Shown here piece by piece: positions 37,679-49,592 of a DNA stretch of 64,000 nt. The stretch covers positions 806,001 to 870,000 of the forward strand of contig JACGCN010000005.1 in NCBI GenBank assembly GCA_014905825.1. The letters are read 5' to 3'. A program made the translations under genes and the position numbers. Under the pieces are notes generated by a model that made no database searches, was not told the DNA's origin, and saw nothing but the letters and a program-made list of their open reading frames with translations. The stretch's first letter is position 1. The number at the start of each line of letters is the position of its first letter. Source of the stretch: Lyophyllum atratum. Lineage: Eukaryota > Basidiomycota > Agaricomycetes > Agaricales > Lyophyllaceae.

Positions 37679-39189
37679 ATCAATGCTGCCCAAAATTGTG
37701 CTGGGAGTTGTAATCCACGAATGACGACGAGAAAGGGAATGGCCAAGCTCTTATAGTCGGAGCCGGCTGACAATATGTCATATAATAGATTGTCACGCCG
37801 CCGGACAAATAACATTCATCTGGGACTTTCCTCATTTGGGTTGGCTGCCAAGCTTCCTTTTGATAATTTTGATTCGACCCTGGTTCCGGCCCGTGCTACA
37901 TCTGCCATCCCCGCATCTTCGTCCACGACGGTTTCTTCTTCCTCCCTCACAGTATCTGAAAGGGTCTCTTAGAAAAGAAACCCACTGAAATAGTGCGTCA
38001 CCATCGTTTCGTATTCTTTGCTCCCAAAAATATACATATGGGGCTTTTCGAATTTCTTCTGATCCGAGTTCCGGGTCACCAATTTGGAAGGTCCGCCCCT
38101 TGTCACCGTCCACTGACCACCTGGCGCCAATCTGCCAGGGTAGCTTGGAGACTTGCAAATTATTCAAAAGAAATTAAACCTTTCGAAGCTTCAAAGTTCA
38201 AGGTTCCCGATAATCTGTCACACCTTCCCCAGATTTACGGGGGTGGACAAGTGCTCGGCGCTCAGCTTCCCCACAACCGAGAAAACTAGTTTCAAAACCT
38301 CCCTAACCCGGTACGCTGTTAAACATTTGAGTCAGAGCTTGCCAAGAGCTTGCCCTCTACTCTTGGGTGCTCTTGGGTGGTTGATTTCCACCTTACCCGT
38401 CCATATCGCCGTCATGATAGCTGGATTCCGTTCCCCACGATCACGGTGGGATTCGCCGCCATTTTGTCGCCTTATGGCCTCCTCCTCAGCGCTTGGGACG
38501 AACAACCCCCCGAAACTCCTTCGGATCTCAGGAAATCATTTCGAGGTACTCAGCACTGCCCTGCGCAAGCCGTACGACTGCTTTCTACAGTCTTCCTTGG
38601 GGTTCCCTTTTTGGGAAACCAGCTGGTCGTGATATTTTCGCCGAACGTCTTGATTCTCAAGCTCAAAGCTTCTTCAACACTTCCTGTAAATAGCCGTGGT
38701 ATGTGCCGACTTATATGGATACTCTCGGCATCGTCTCAGATGTCGAGAGCCTATAGCGACCGCATTCTGGAACCTTGGATGGATCACCTACATACTTGGC
38801 AATTTCCGCTTCGCGGAACTTGAATGACCTCGAAACCCCAGATTAACCTTCTACCCGAAGTCTGCGTAAAGCCTCTGTGATCTTGTGTCAATCTGGTCTG
38901 ACGACACAGAACCGGGTACATGACATGTCTATCATCACTTCCAGCCGAGCATCGTGGCTTCAGCCGGCGGGACAGCTACTCGATTTCCTCAATAATGACC
39001 GTTGAATTCCATTGGCCAACGGGAATATACATGAATGACATGCTTCTTGGCAACGTGTTCGAGCCGCGCATACGGTTGTGTGAAATATCACTTGCGGATC
39101 TGCTACACATACAGTGAGTTCAGTTTTGAGTTTTGTACATACTGATTCGTAAGCTGACCCTAGTACGAAGTCTTTGTCTACTCGTATTC
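37679..39189. other. Gene-poor interval with possible coding remnants
   Basis: No intact gene. On the minus strand 38170-37969 an open stretch looks protein-like (QWTVTRGGPSKLVTRNSD, KKFEKPHMYIFGSKEYE) and could splice to another (VREEEETVVDEDAGMADVA) ending at 37826, but no start codon or family was found. Plus-strand frames at 38150-38830 overlap it and look hydrophobic, equally without a recognised family. Treat as unresolved or decayed. Confidence 0.35.
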
Positions 39190-40112
39190 CATATTCAAGT
39201 GGCCCTCCCGCTCTTCCTTGTACGCCCGCTCCGCCCTCGCGCTCACTCTCAAACAACCACCCATTCTCGCGCGCTTACTGACCTTCATCGACTGGCAGAC
39301 GCTCCATGCTGTCCTCGATACCTCCACCCAGGCTCGCGATCTCTTCAATGACCTAGTCCTGCGCGATATCATCCTCGCTCGCCTCGTACCAGGCTATGAC
39401 GCCTGTCGCCATCCCGCGGCGAATCTAGACAACCTCGTTTCAATCGATATCCATCATCTACACCTTTTCTGTGAGTAGCCCCAGCCTGTTCACCATCCAT
39501 CGCGTCTCATTTCTCTCCCAAGTAATTTCGCAAACCTTCCCGGTGCACCTCTATCCTACCCATGCTCTGCGCTCCTTGTTCTCGTTGCACCCCAACGACA
39601 GCAAATCTGAACCTCTGGCATCGTTAACCCAAGCCCACTCTCGTTTCACACTTATCCTGCAGTCTCTGGTTCACTCGTCGCCGAATTTTTCCGTTCCGCT
39701 TGAACCTACCGAAACAAGCAAACACTATGGGCAACCTGGATGTCGCGGGTCCCCTCCTGGAATCCGTCATCTACTGGCCCTTGGCGTCTCGACGATGTCG
39801 CTTCTCTAGTGGCACGATAAGTACCGCGGAGACTGGTTCATATTGCTCATCCCTGAACGCACCACCTTCGGACATCGCATGGAGCGCTCAATCTGCGTCG
39901 CTAATGAGTTGTCCACGTTCGCGCCACCCAGACCTCGGCGCTGCAGTATGCTACGCTTCTGCCATTCCCCAGGGACTACATACGTACACCCCTATGTCCT
40001 CCAGGATTTCTGTTCGGCAACATCCAGCGGGGCGATAACCATTAGGACGGCATGCTGTTTTGCATGGCGAGTCGGCTCAATCTATGGACTCAGGTCCAGT
40101 CGTCAGCTACTA
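39190..40112 (+). pseudogene. Truncated/degenerate 5' fragment of a conserved basidiomycete gene
   Basis: After a probable splice acceptor near 39200 the frame reads SLYARSALALTLKQPP, LARLLTFIDWQTLHAVLD, RDIILARLVPGYDACR and, across a short intron, ISQTFPVHLYPTHALRSLF and SLTQAHSRFTLILQSLVHSS. This order matches the N-terminal region of a large conserved hypothetical protein I associate with Agaricomycetes, which normally continues for several hundred residues. Here the similarity ends near 39710; downstream the frame is broken by stops (one after STMSLL near 39809), with only a protein-like island WHDKYRGDWFILLIPE before a stop at 40115. I therefore call it a truncated copy. An intact copy elsewhere in the genome would be expected. 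Confidence 0.5.
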
Positions 40113-41321
40113 TAAATTCCGAGATCTATTTATAGATTGAGGTTATACAAAGTCATTTGGGTGGAAAAGTTTTGGGAATTTTTGAAATCTATTTATAGAG
40201 GTACCCAAAAAATGAAGAAAACGCGTGACCTCACGTGACTCTTTTGCCTGTACCACGGCTTATGTAACGCTATCTTTTCCCTGCCCTGTATATCGTGCAT
40301 TGCGTGCTACAATAACTCTGTCTTCCTGTAACCTTTTTATCTGTACCTGTGTTTGTATATTATTCTCAAGGAGTTGGATAAATAATCAGGCGGGTGGGTC
40401 ATTAGGTGTAATACAGCCCTTGTATCTAACATGTTGTCTATCATGATGATGCTGGAGGTTGTCTTAACCGCTCCAATGCTACGCTACTGTCCTGATTTTC
40501 GGGTGATAGCTAAGTTTCTGTGAAATAACGGTCGTCCGTATCACCCTCAGTTTCCAAGAGTATGTAATCCATAGTATGTACAGGGCTTGGACGCTGAAAG
40601 CCTGGCCCTGAAGCCCAGTCAGAAGCCCATGTATTAGCTACCTTGTCAGGCATTTATCGCGCATTTCGATCATTACCGCACTTTATTTCAAATTACACGA
40701 CACTTCTGTGATCTGTTCACATTCGAAAATGTTATGATTTTTGCGATCCAAGTCCAACATTGATTCCACATGAAAAAGTTTTATCATTGTCATCGATGTT
40801 TCGACTTTCCGCTCCAATCCTCCAAAGATTTTGCTTCCTATGGCAGATGCTGCGAATAGATCATTCAACCAAGGAGTAAGACCTCGTACACGTGGTCGGA
40901 ATGAGATGCTGCATATTTCTAAATTATTTATTAGTATGTAGTGTACAGGGAGGGCAATTTTCGTTCATGATCTAGCGGACCTCAGATGAGTTAAATGACA
41001 AAAGCAATGCCACCCAATTTTACTCGGAGTCAAAGTACTTTCTGAACGATAACGAGTGGGTTAGAATGGCCCAATGGGTTGTAAACGCTACACAAAACCA
41101 ATACTGAAGAAACAACATACGGGCCGGAGTGGATGGGCCAATCGACACTACGCTTACTTGAGCTGAACACTGACAGTATCAGACGAGTATCAGACGTTGA
41201 GATAGACGAGCTGGTGACTTTTGCCTCCTACTATGAAACTAATAGCCCTGCAAACTTACGTCGCGCACGTATGGGTAATATATACGTGATACCTATGCTC
41301 AGCAAAAGTATAACGACTTAG

Positions 41322-41530
41322 CCGCATAAGTACGGCTGACATCGGCCAGGCCCCCACTTCTCCACACGCTTTCTGTACTTATACTTCCTGAGCATCCCGC
41401 ACTGTCGGCATATCTGCTGCCCCTGCTCGTTCGTCGCAGTGTACGTCGTGTTGACGTCGTGCCTGGTACACCGCCAGCGCCGTCGACCCCCCAGCAGCCG
41501 CAGCCGTAGTAGTAGTCATAACGATCGCAG
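41322..41530 (-). pseudogene. Possible zinc-finger coding remnant
   Basis: On the minus strand one frame reads WRCTRHDVNTTYTATNEQ, then GQQICRQCGMLRKYKYRK and RVEKWGPGRC before TAA at 41322-41324. The C-x2-C pair followed by a basic run resembles the second half of a treble-clef or GATA-like finger. Upstream the same frame is closed by a TGA near 41505, while the next frame carries MPSPAIVMTTTTAAAAGG after a plausible acceptor. The exon KKSKFGGGG near 41600 may belong to the same gene. The family is not identified; an intact spliced gene cannot be excluded. Confidence 0.3.
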
Positions 41531-43814
41531 GCGACGGCATCTTAACAAAATGACCTCGTCAATACCCTCAAATCAACATTGAAAGTAAACAGGCAAGTAC
41601 TTACCCCCTCCCCCGAACTTGCTCTTCTTGACGTGAGCTAAAAGGGGTGGTGCCGGTGCCGGTGCTGTTGTTGCTGAGGGGCGGCAGCGTCGAGAAGGGC
41701 GCGGGAGTGGGTGGGCGAGTGAGTAGGTGCGGTGGGTATGGCCCACATGCTCGTCACCTTTGAAACGGCTGTGGGAGCAGTGGTGGTGCAAGGCAGCAAG
41801 GGCACGATGAGGGGTTGATGTTGCTGCTGCCGTTGCTGGTGGTGCTGCATCTCACCGTTTCCATTTGGACGGGGTCGATAGCTTGGGGGATCATTTCCGC
41901 GAGTGAGAGTGGGAGCCTGGGCGGTGGTGGCCTAGGTTCGAGTGGCGGTTGAGACGGGTGAGGTGGAGGTGGAGGTGGTGGAGAGGGCGGTGGGAAGGGT
42001 GAGATGATGTTTTGCTGGAGGGAGAATCATACGTGGCATGGATAACAGCTGCAGGTGATGATGTAAGCTGCTTCATGCCTGCTCGACGTACATCGTTAAC
42101 ATTTCAGAACGATGAGTGTCAGAAAAATAAATGGTAAAAGTACTTACAGGATCATAGTCTCCCCTTGAACATTTGTTCGGCGGCTGACCATATGCATCGA
42201 CGCTCTGAGTTCTCCGGCGCCTCGACCCAGTAGCGTTGGGATGCGGAGGCAAGAACGACGCGGAATCGGTCCCGGTGTCGAAAACACTACCCCTATGATG
42301 TCCCTACCATCCCCTACAGCCCCCAAAACCAACTGTCTCCCTCCCTCTCTCTTGAACGCCCGGAGAAAAACCCATGCGTACATCCACAGCAGCTGTATCG
42401 AGCTGCGCAAGGTGCTGGTTCAGCTGCGTCCAGCCGTCGATGAGCGCAGCGCGTCGTGCCTCCCGGGGCCGGGTCCGAGATGCCGAGGATGGCCCAGCCC
42501 TTGTCCACGACTTATGAGGCTCCAGTTAGTGTCGTTGAAGGGGTTACCTGCAAGGGGTGATTGCTTAGTCCTCGTCGTTTTGACGCCGCTCTGTGACACA
42601 CCCGGGGAGGAGAATGGGCTGAAAATGGGAGCGGCACTGTAAGTCAAGGAAGGGAATCGCAAAAGAGAGGGTGTACGTACCTGGATAGTAAGGACAACCA
42701 TCGCCAACACAAAGTTCAAGAGGGCTCAGTCAAGGCGAAAGTCGACTTGAATGACGTGTCTAAGTTGTGCAGAAGTGGTTTTGCGCGGTGTAGACACGTC
42801 ATAATTCCCACCCCTGGAACGATGAGCTGATGCACTTGATAACGCGTGAGTCTGTGTGGCAGGGTAAGATACTCGTACATAGTTTGGAATGAGTCACTAC
42901 AACAAAACAAAGACAGAAAAGCTAAGACATTTCAGCCCCTCGACGGCTGTCCTTAAATGCAGATGAGCAAAAGATGGCGGGAATTGAGCATTTTGAGAGT
43001 ACATGGGGTCCACCATCAAGAAATTTCATTCTCAGAACATCGGCAGAGCGCGACCGTCCGGCTTTCCATACCTTCCCACTTGTGTTGCCCTATTTCCCTA
43101 TCCCAAAAGCACATAAAACCTCCCATCACAGAACACGTCATTCTTGCTCCCGACCTCCATGTTCTCCTCCAAAGTCCCCATCCACTTCTCCTTCTCCCTT
43201 CGTGTGTTAGTTTTCCTTCCACGGCCATCGGCATGCTCCTACTCCGGCACCATCTCCGATCATCGCGGACAACAGACGTTCTGACACGACAAGCCCGTCG
43301 AGATGAGTGACTTGGGAACCTCCGCGGTTCCATGACTGACATGGGCAGGTCAAGTGGCACGGGCATCTCAGGCATGGAGATGGTAGCGGGCGGGTTGGTG
43401 GGTTGCGAGCATAGGCTCAGAATGGAGATCGAGAGCGGACGGATGCAAGGGAGGTGATATCTGGGAAGGAGCCGTAGGCGTCGGGTCGGGGCTTGGGTGG
43501 AGGGCCTCTATGGTAAGCCAAGCATCTCTCCCCTTCAGAACTTCTGATTAATATCTAGATATCACCTTCAAGATGAACCCGCCCTTTCCCGCACTCGATC
43601 TCACACTGACCATGACGTAGCGGCAACGATGGACACAGCACAGCCGGTTTGGGTGGGGGTCGGAGTGTACGGCGTGCACTTGTTGCTGGCGGCGGGGTTG
43701 GGTGCGAGGACCATGTCGGCGTGGCTAGAGGGGTGGGCGCGGTAGGGGATGGCGAAGGATCGGGTCCTGGAGTAGTGGAAGGGGTCGGGTATCGGACCAG
43801 TAAAGCCAGATAAA

Positions 43815-43882
43815 GTAGTACAATGTACATTAGAGTGGATATAAACATGTAGTACAATGTACATTAGAGTGGATATAAACAT
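43815..43882 (+). repeat. Perfect 34-base tandem duplication
   Basis: The 34-base unit beginning GTAGTACAATGTACATTAG occurs at 43815-43848 and again, identical, at 43849-43882. It contains the short palindrome GTACAATGTAC-like core. No mismatch means a recent event or an assembly artefact. Confidence 0.95.
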
Positions 43883-44450
43883 TTTCATGCATTACATCGT
43901 TTGTAAATGAGTTGTAAATTCTCCCAAAGATGTTTTTGTCTTTAATCAGTCGCTGGCGCTTTACGAGGCTTTATGATATATCTTCAAATGCGTAGTAAAG
44001 ACAGGAAATGTTAGCTAATACACGGGCTTCTGACTGGGCCTGAAGCTTGAAGGCCCTAGATCTAGATCTCGGTCACGCCATGCTCGCAATGGCCCATACT
44101 CGCACGTATTTGATCTCGCTCACGACCTGCGCCGCTTCAATATGTTACATATCTTTCTATGCTCACAGGCTGCTCTGGGCATATTTCCGGACCTTACACT
44201 TCTCTAATTTTTTAAAGTGTAAGACCAACTCTTCTCACTTCACCTCAAATCTTGGTTCCGTCCGACGCTCCTGCGGATGAATTTTAACAGCAACACTTAC
44301 ACGAATGACACCTCGTGCCGGTGTGTATTGTTTGGAAAATTATGCCTGGCCCGGTGCACACGCACTTCGGAAGAAGCTCGCTCAAAGTGTCTTCAACGTA
44401 CTTGTTTATAGCCCACGTTATATTTATGCCAGCTCGTGGCTCATCATCTA

Positions 44451-44757
44451 TTAGTTGATGTCAGTACTGACCTTCCCCAAGTGTCCAGATGTTGTATCCA
44501 TTGCCAAGTCGGTCTGGGGCAGCGTTAAACCTCGTCAAAATCAAGTGCGAGCTCGTAGAGTCACATGAGCAGGTGCTACATGATCACGTTGCGTTATTCA
44601 CACCTTCGACCTTACCTGCCTCTCCGACTCGGATCTCAAAACGACGGTCGACGAGATGTGCCCTACTCCCGTGTTTGCCTCGAGGCGCTTTGCACATGCG
44701 GAGGGTCTGACAGGAACAAACGAGGGAGATGAAAAAGAGCAGGCCTTTAATCGTCAT
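44451..44757 (-). CDS. Candidate small secreted protein
   Basis: A minus-strand ATG at 44757 opens MTIKGLLFFISLVCSCQ, a plausible signal peptide (basic start, hydrophobic core, small residues before a cleavage site). It continues KAPRGKHGSRAHLVDRRF and reaches a good donor GTAAGG at 44615. Joined to an acceptor ending GACGAG it would finish LTLPQTDLAMDTTSGHLGK... with TAA at 44451-44453, about 80 residues in all. Two other acceptors give different tails that also look protein-like, so the second exon is uncertain. No homologue is recognised. Confidence 0.3.
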
Positions 44758-45076
44758 GACACGGTGACAGAGGGGAGGGGGGAGGGATTGCGGCCGTCGG
44801 TGATGAATGGCCGACTTATTTCCTGACGAATTAGAGCTCCTGCTGAACCCTGAAAGGACCTTCGCATCAGAACCCGAGGACTCAAAGGGGTTTTATATCA
44901 AGGGTCGCAGGCCTCGCGACTAATAGATGTACCATCCAGGTGTGTGTATTACGACCTAGCAAGTGTCAGAAGTTACCAGGTGACTTAGTGTATGTATTGA
45001 AGTTTGGACCAAGTGCCTGTTCCCGTCCCTTGTGCGGCTGAGTTGTCCAGGAAACAGAGATTTCAATCAAGAGGAC

Positions 45077-45694
45077 CTAAGCTTGGACGTAGAAGGAATA
45101 CTGGTTGAACATCCAGATCAACGACGTGGCTGGGAAACGGAATAAGCATATAAATCGCGAGATGTCGGGGGGTGGCTTACTCGAGACAATGACTGGCGAA
45201 ATCAATCCTGGATTCATCGTGGCGGAGCGAAAAATCAGCCACTCAGAAGAAAAGTGACCGAAAGCAATGAGGTACGTGAACATCGCCATGTCGTAAATCC
45301 TACACAACATCATAGAAGCTAGATATGGTGGGGAAAGGCCGTAGACGTGACCACGTACGTTTTATCGTGAATATTATACGCGGCATAAGCGCGTACAACG
45401 GCAGACGTAAGGGTCCAGACAGCAAAGGTGCGCGCCTGAAGTGGGGTAACTGGACAAAGGCGTCACGTCCTCAAGCCAATTATTCTCAGGAGAAGCAGTC
45501 GCGCCGTACCAATAGCGGTAGCGTTATATATTCTGCGCGTCAGCTTGAGAGTCGCGAAGTTTTGGAGCGAGTTGAAGACAGCCGTGACAGCGACAATGAG
45601 CTGCCAGTAGGCGAGGTAGCCTTCTGTTTTTGGGAGGTCTAGAGGAATTTAGACTCTGAGTTTTAAGCTACAGCCAGAACTTACAGGTTGACAT
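45077..45694 (-). CDS. ERG28: Ergosterol biosynthetic protein 28 homologue
   Basis: Five short minus-strand exons join in frame to a 133-residue membrane protein: MSTYLPKTEGYLAYWQLIVA, VFNSLQNFATLKLTRR, VTPLQARTFAVWTLTSAVVR, IYDMAMFTYLIAFGHFSSEW, FRSATMNPGLISPVIVSTTS and LIWMFNQYSFYVQA-TAG. This order and these motifs match Erg28 (KGYL...W at the start, ARTF-W-T, F-SE-LIF, S-TTSL-WM), which is about 148 residues in yeast. Erg28 is an ER membrane scaffold that tethers the C-4 demethylation enzymes (Erg25, Erg26, Erg27) in sterol synthesis. Four membrane segments are apparent. Introns are 40-65 bases long, with clear GTAAG/GTACG donors. An upstream in-frame ATG at 45706 would add four residues. 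It is divergent from the next gene, sharing a 206-base promoter region. Confidence 0.85.
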
Positions 45695-45900
45695 GGCTCC
45701 AAGCATCCTGAATAATGGTATGGTCGTGAATAAAAGGATTAAGGAGAAATGCAACCTGTGCCAGTGTCAAGCTCGGTGCTCGGCAACTCAATTGACGTTT
45801 GAAATTGCGCCCGTATTATATAATAGGCTAGCACGTGGGCACAATTACCAGTTTGAATTTTCGGTCGAATTGCAGCCGTCGACGGTCGCCGTCTTCAACG

Positions 45901-48900
45901 ATGACTGACCATGCTCACATCCAGGAGACACAGCGCGCACCCTCCATTCGCTCGGTGGCAAGCAACTCCAGCATATCCAGTGGCGTCAGTCTTACGCGTC
46001 GAGCGAGGACTAGGGCAAGGTCGAGAACTTTGACGGGAGCATCTTCGCCCCGGCTGCCTGATACGAGCCTTCCAAAGAGCCCCACTTCAGAACTGGCTTA
46101 CCTCGGGACGACCTCCGTGCAGGAACCGGCTATAAGCTTTCCAACAAGTCCCATCGAAAGCTTGGGCGCGCCTCCCCGTCCAGCGCGTTCTCCTCGCAGG
46201 AGCACCTATGAAGTGAACCAGGGTCAAGTTGGCGAGAGCAGTCCACTGTTGGTGCAGGACGGCGACCATACTCGGACGAGTCGCGGGGCTGAAGAGTCGA
46301 AGATGCATGAGAGCGTTATCAAGTTGGTACGTATATCATTGTCTGTACGTGTAAAGTGTCACTTAAACGACTTCCTAGTCGAGCCAGACTTCAGGAATGC
46401 AGATGCTGCCAACTGCATCTCAGCCACAACCTCCCCCATCTGCCTTTTCTCGAGATCCCAACCTCACGGGCGTTCATCCTTCAACCGTGAACATTCGAGA
46501 TTCAGTCTCAACGCAGCTCTCTGGGTTGTCGTCCTCAATCTACCCTCCGTCCACATCAACCTCAACGGCATCCGGGCCAGATTCACCTCCATCTCCACGT
46601 TCCATGGTCGAACAAGAGGACAGCTACGATGTCTCTTCATATGATCCTGAAGTTGGTGAGACGCAGGAGTACGACGGCGACGACGTTTCCTACCGACTTC
46701 GGCTGCTAGTGAATAACAGCTACTTCCTTCCACCAGCGCATTCCAAACCATCTCCCGCGGACTTTGCAGCGTTAGAAAGCAATACCCAGAGAAAGCCTGC
46801 GAAACCTCCCACACCTACTTTTTTTGACCTGTTCCGTGGCAAACCAAAGTCGAAACCCTCGACTCCTACCGGACCCTCTCCAGGTTTTGATCCCGCCGGG
46901 CCAACCTTGCGAACTGCCGCCGACTCTATAACCACGGCTCATGCCCTGCAACCACGACCACGGAGCTCATCACAAATCCCTCGCGGCCCTCCTCCCGGAA
47001 CTCGCGTGGGGAGGGTGGTTGTTGTGCGCGAAAAAATGCATGATATTGCTGTCGCTGCTAAACAAGCGGAGCAAGATATGAAGGCTCGTGGCGCCCGACG
47101 AGATCAGGACCCCCAAGGTGGGCAAACGACGTTCCATGGCGTCATTGATCCTACAGATGCTGTTGACCTGCCGCCACCGTCTGCAAACTATCCGTTTGCC
47201 GTACAAGCTTCAGCGCTGCATGGTTTAGGTGTTCAAGACTCCGTAGGAGCGGCTCTTCTGGCGGACAGGTTACCTCCACCGCAGAGCCCAGGCGTCGCAT
47301 CGTCTTTTGATCCCGATGACCATTGGAGAAAAGCGCTATTGCACCAGGCTGTCCATCACTCACTGGACAGTACATCGCCTGACAATTCATTCTCGATGAT
47401 GATCGGTACATCTACGCCATTAGCCTCGCCGCAGATAGGACCATCGCGTGCGCCTTCTCGTGTGGCTTCTGCCGTCGCAAGACCTTTACTGGAACAGCGA
47501 ATAATTAACCCGAGATTCTCAGACGTATCGCCACCTACGATGCAACGAAAGAAATCAAGTCAAAGTATGGCTTCGACGTCAACTATTTCCAAAGGACCAA
47601 TGAGCAGAAAGCCTCCATCGCTTGATATCTCGAGATCAAATGTTTCCCCACTTCGCTCTGACACACCCACGGGTCCTCTCACCCCGTTGACACCAGCACC
47701 AAGGAAACACATCATCAATCCTTTATACTCCGTGTCTCAAACCGAACTCTCGAGATTAGAATCTGGCGGTCAGTCCTCAAGGGCGGATGGCCCATCGGGT
47801 GCATCCATTCGAAAAACCGTGTCGTCTCCGAGGCTTTCAGATTTCTATGACTATGACGCCAGGGACATGATCCTGACGCCTCCACCGCTACCCACACCCA
47901 CCCTCCCTACAACATCTTTTCTTGATTTGCAAGACAGTAGAAGTTGTACCTCGTCACAGTCATACTATACGGACGAGGAAATGCTTGATGACCATGGTAT
48001 ACACCGAACGTCTATTGCGTTGTCTGCTATGAATGGTCGGCCGTCACTGTCTGAGTATTCCCAGCCGTCACCAACAACACCGACCTTCCACGATGCTCCA
48101 ACCGATATGAGGGACCCCTCACTTAATCGGCTGTGGCGGCCAAGCGTAGATTCCGAAGCTCCCACTGCCCGGGAGAGTCCTGTACCACGCTATTCCGCCA
48201 TGTCGCCACCCCCGAGAATATCTTCCTCTTTGGCACATATTGCTCTTTCTCCGCCTCCTCGGACTTCATCATTCAATTATCAACTCGTACAGGCACGGCC
48301 GACCCCCTCCACTTACGTATCTGAACCTGATCATTCTTCCGATCCTTCTACATCGTTCACGGGCGATACCACACTAATCATCAACGCTCCAGAGCCCATG
48401 AGCCCTTCATTTCCGATCTCCCAACGACGTGGGAACCCCCCTGGGAGGGAGCTTTCACTCAACATACCTCCCACAGATATACCAGTTGCTATACACTCAG
48501 CTCCTGGACCGTTGTCTCCGACCTCTTTCTTCGATAGCATCCAATCTCAGCCCAACGCTATGGATGATCTGGAGTCTTCGTCAGACGAAAGTGACGACGA
48601 TGACGCCACCCGCCTCAACCCACCAAGCCCTGTTCGATCCGACCCCCGCAGCCGCTCCATGTCTATCACTCCAGCAAGCCCGCGGCCTGCTTTCATGCGG
48701 CTAGGGAACCACTCCACTCCATACGTTAGCCAGGCTGAGCGTCACCGCTCTCCACTAGGGATGAAGAGCAAACAGGCCATTGGCAATATTCCCATCCGTG
48801 CTCCATTCTTCACGGAGCGGTCAGGGAAGAGTGATCAAGGCCATGGTCTTCCAGTCTCCTCTTTCGAATTCTACAAATATACGCAACAGACCCAACAGAA

Positions 48901-49105
48901 TCCCGGGGCTACTGGTGAGCCAAGCAATCCGGTCAACAAGCGGAGATCGACGGTGGGGCCTGTTGCAGCTTGGCGCACCGGCGCCCAAGAGTCTGCGAAG
49001 AAATTGGATGGAATGCTCCTTCAGCACATGGAGACGGAAAAGGACACGATCAAGAGGATCGCGACGACGGCTCGTTCAAATATACCTGTCGACCGTGGAT
49101 ATTGA
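45901..49105 (+). CDS. Large, mostly disordered hypothetical protein
   Basis: Two exons (45901-46326 and 46379-49105) encode 1,050 residues that are rich in serine, proline and threonine. I recognise no domain. Visible features: an arginine-rich N-terminal patch (TRRARTRARSRTLTG), many SP/TP sites (possible CDK/MAPK substrates), a conserved-looking island VSYRLRLLVNNSYFLPPAHS near residue 230, VGRVVVVREKMHDIAVAAKQ, an acidic run near SSSDESDDDD, and a C-terminal predicted helix (WRTGAQESAKKLDGMLLQHM). This composition suggests a cytoskeletal or signalling scaffold, but that is only inference. The minus-strand ERG28 gene starts 206 bases upstream. Confidence 0.8.
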
Positions 49106-49302
49106 CATATACATAGCACCTACGTATCTCATCACTTGTACCATCGCTTCATACAATATACCATGTCAGCTTGGAATACCATTAATCGAGTTTACTGTTG
49201 GGGAAACAAGGGGTATTAATGGTTGTTGAAGTTATGGACAGGTTCAAAACCCAAAGCGCGGTACGCCGAGTGAATGCTCTGCCGCCGTCAACACCAGCCG
49301 CA

Positions 49303-49332
49303 GTATACAGTTTGTATACAGTTTGTATACAG
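49303..49332 (+). repeat. 11-base tandem repeat, about 2.7 copies
   Basis: GTATACAGTTT is repeated at 49303, 49314 and (partial) 49325. It lies about 200 bases after the stop of the preceding gene, within a 487-base intergenic stretch (49106-49592) that is otherwise unremarkable. Confidence 0.9.
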
Positions 49333-49592
49333 TACATACCTATCATGTTTCACGATGAGTATGAGCGTCGGAGATCATCTCTGCTTTCGGGACGGGATTG
49401 ATCGGGTATCTGTTGATGGTTACGCTGGTCGGTCATCCTGCTCCTCCACCACGACATGATCAATGTAGTTGCATGATTCACAGCGCTCGCACCGGCCTCA
49501 GGAAAATTCCACCTTTACTTAAAGGCCTCGCAAGGGTTGGTGCTCTCGCTTCTCCTTTTCATATCAGACAACCGAGAGGGCAGAACAGCGAT

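Larger units (their letters stand above)
40116..45076. other. Five-kilobase gene-poor region
   Basis: Contains a pair of 12-base direct repeats (ATCTATTTATAG at 40124-40135 and 40187-40198), low-complexity CTG/CAC-rich DNA near 41640-41850, GGTGGA-rich DNA near 41930-42000, a 34-base tandem duplication (43815-43882), a zinc-finger-like coding remnant and a possible secreted-protein gene listed separately. Other open frames (42144-42720, 42957-43375, 43555-43888) lack recognised domains. No transposase, reverse transcriptase or terminal repeat was found. Confidence 0.45.

Noticed and set aside
38150..38823. Plus-strand open frames with hydrophobic stretches resembling membrane segments
   Set aside because: Several overlapping frames look equally protein-like and a minus-strand stretch competes; no family or start could be settled.
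41573..42076. His/Pro/Gln-rich minus-strand frames
   Set aside because: They come from low-complexity CTG and GGTGGA-rich DNA and have no independent coding evidence apart from the possible zinc-finger remnant.
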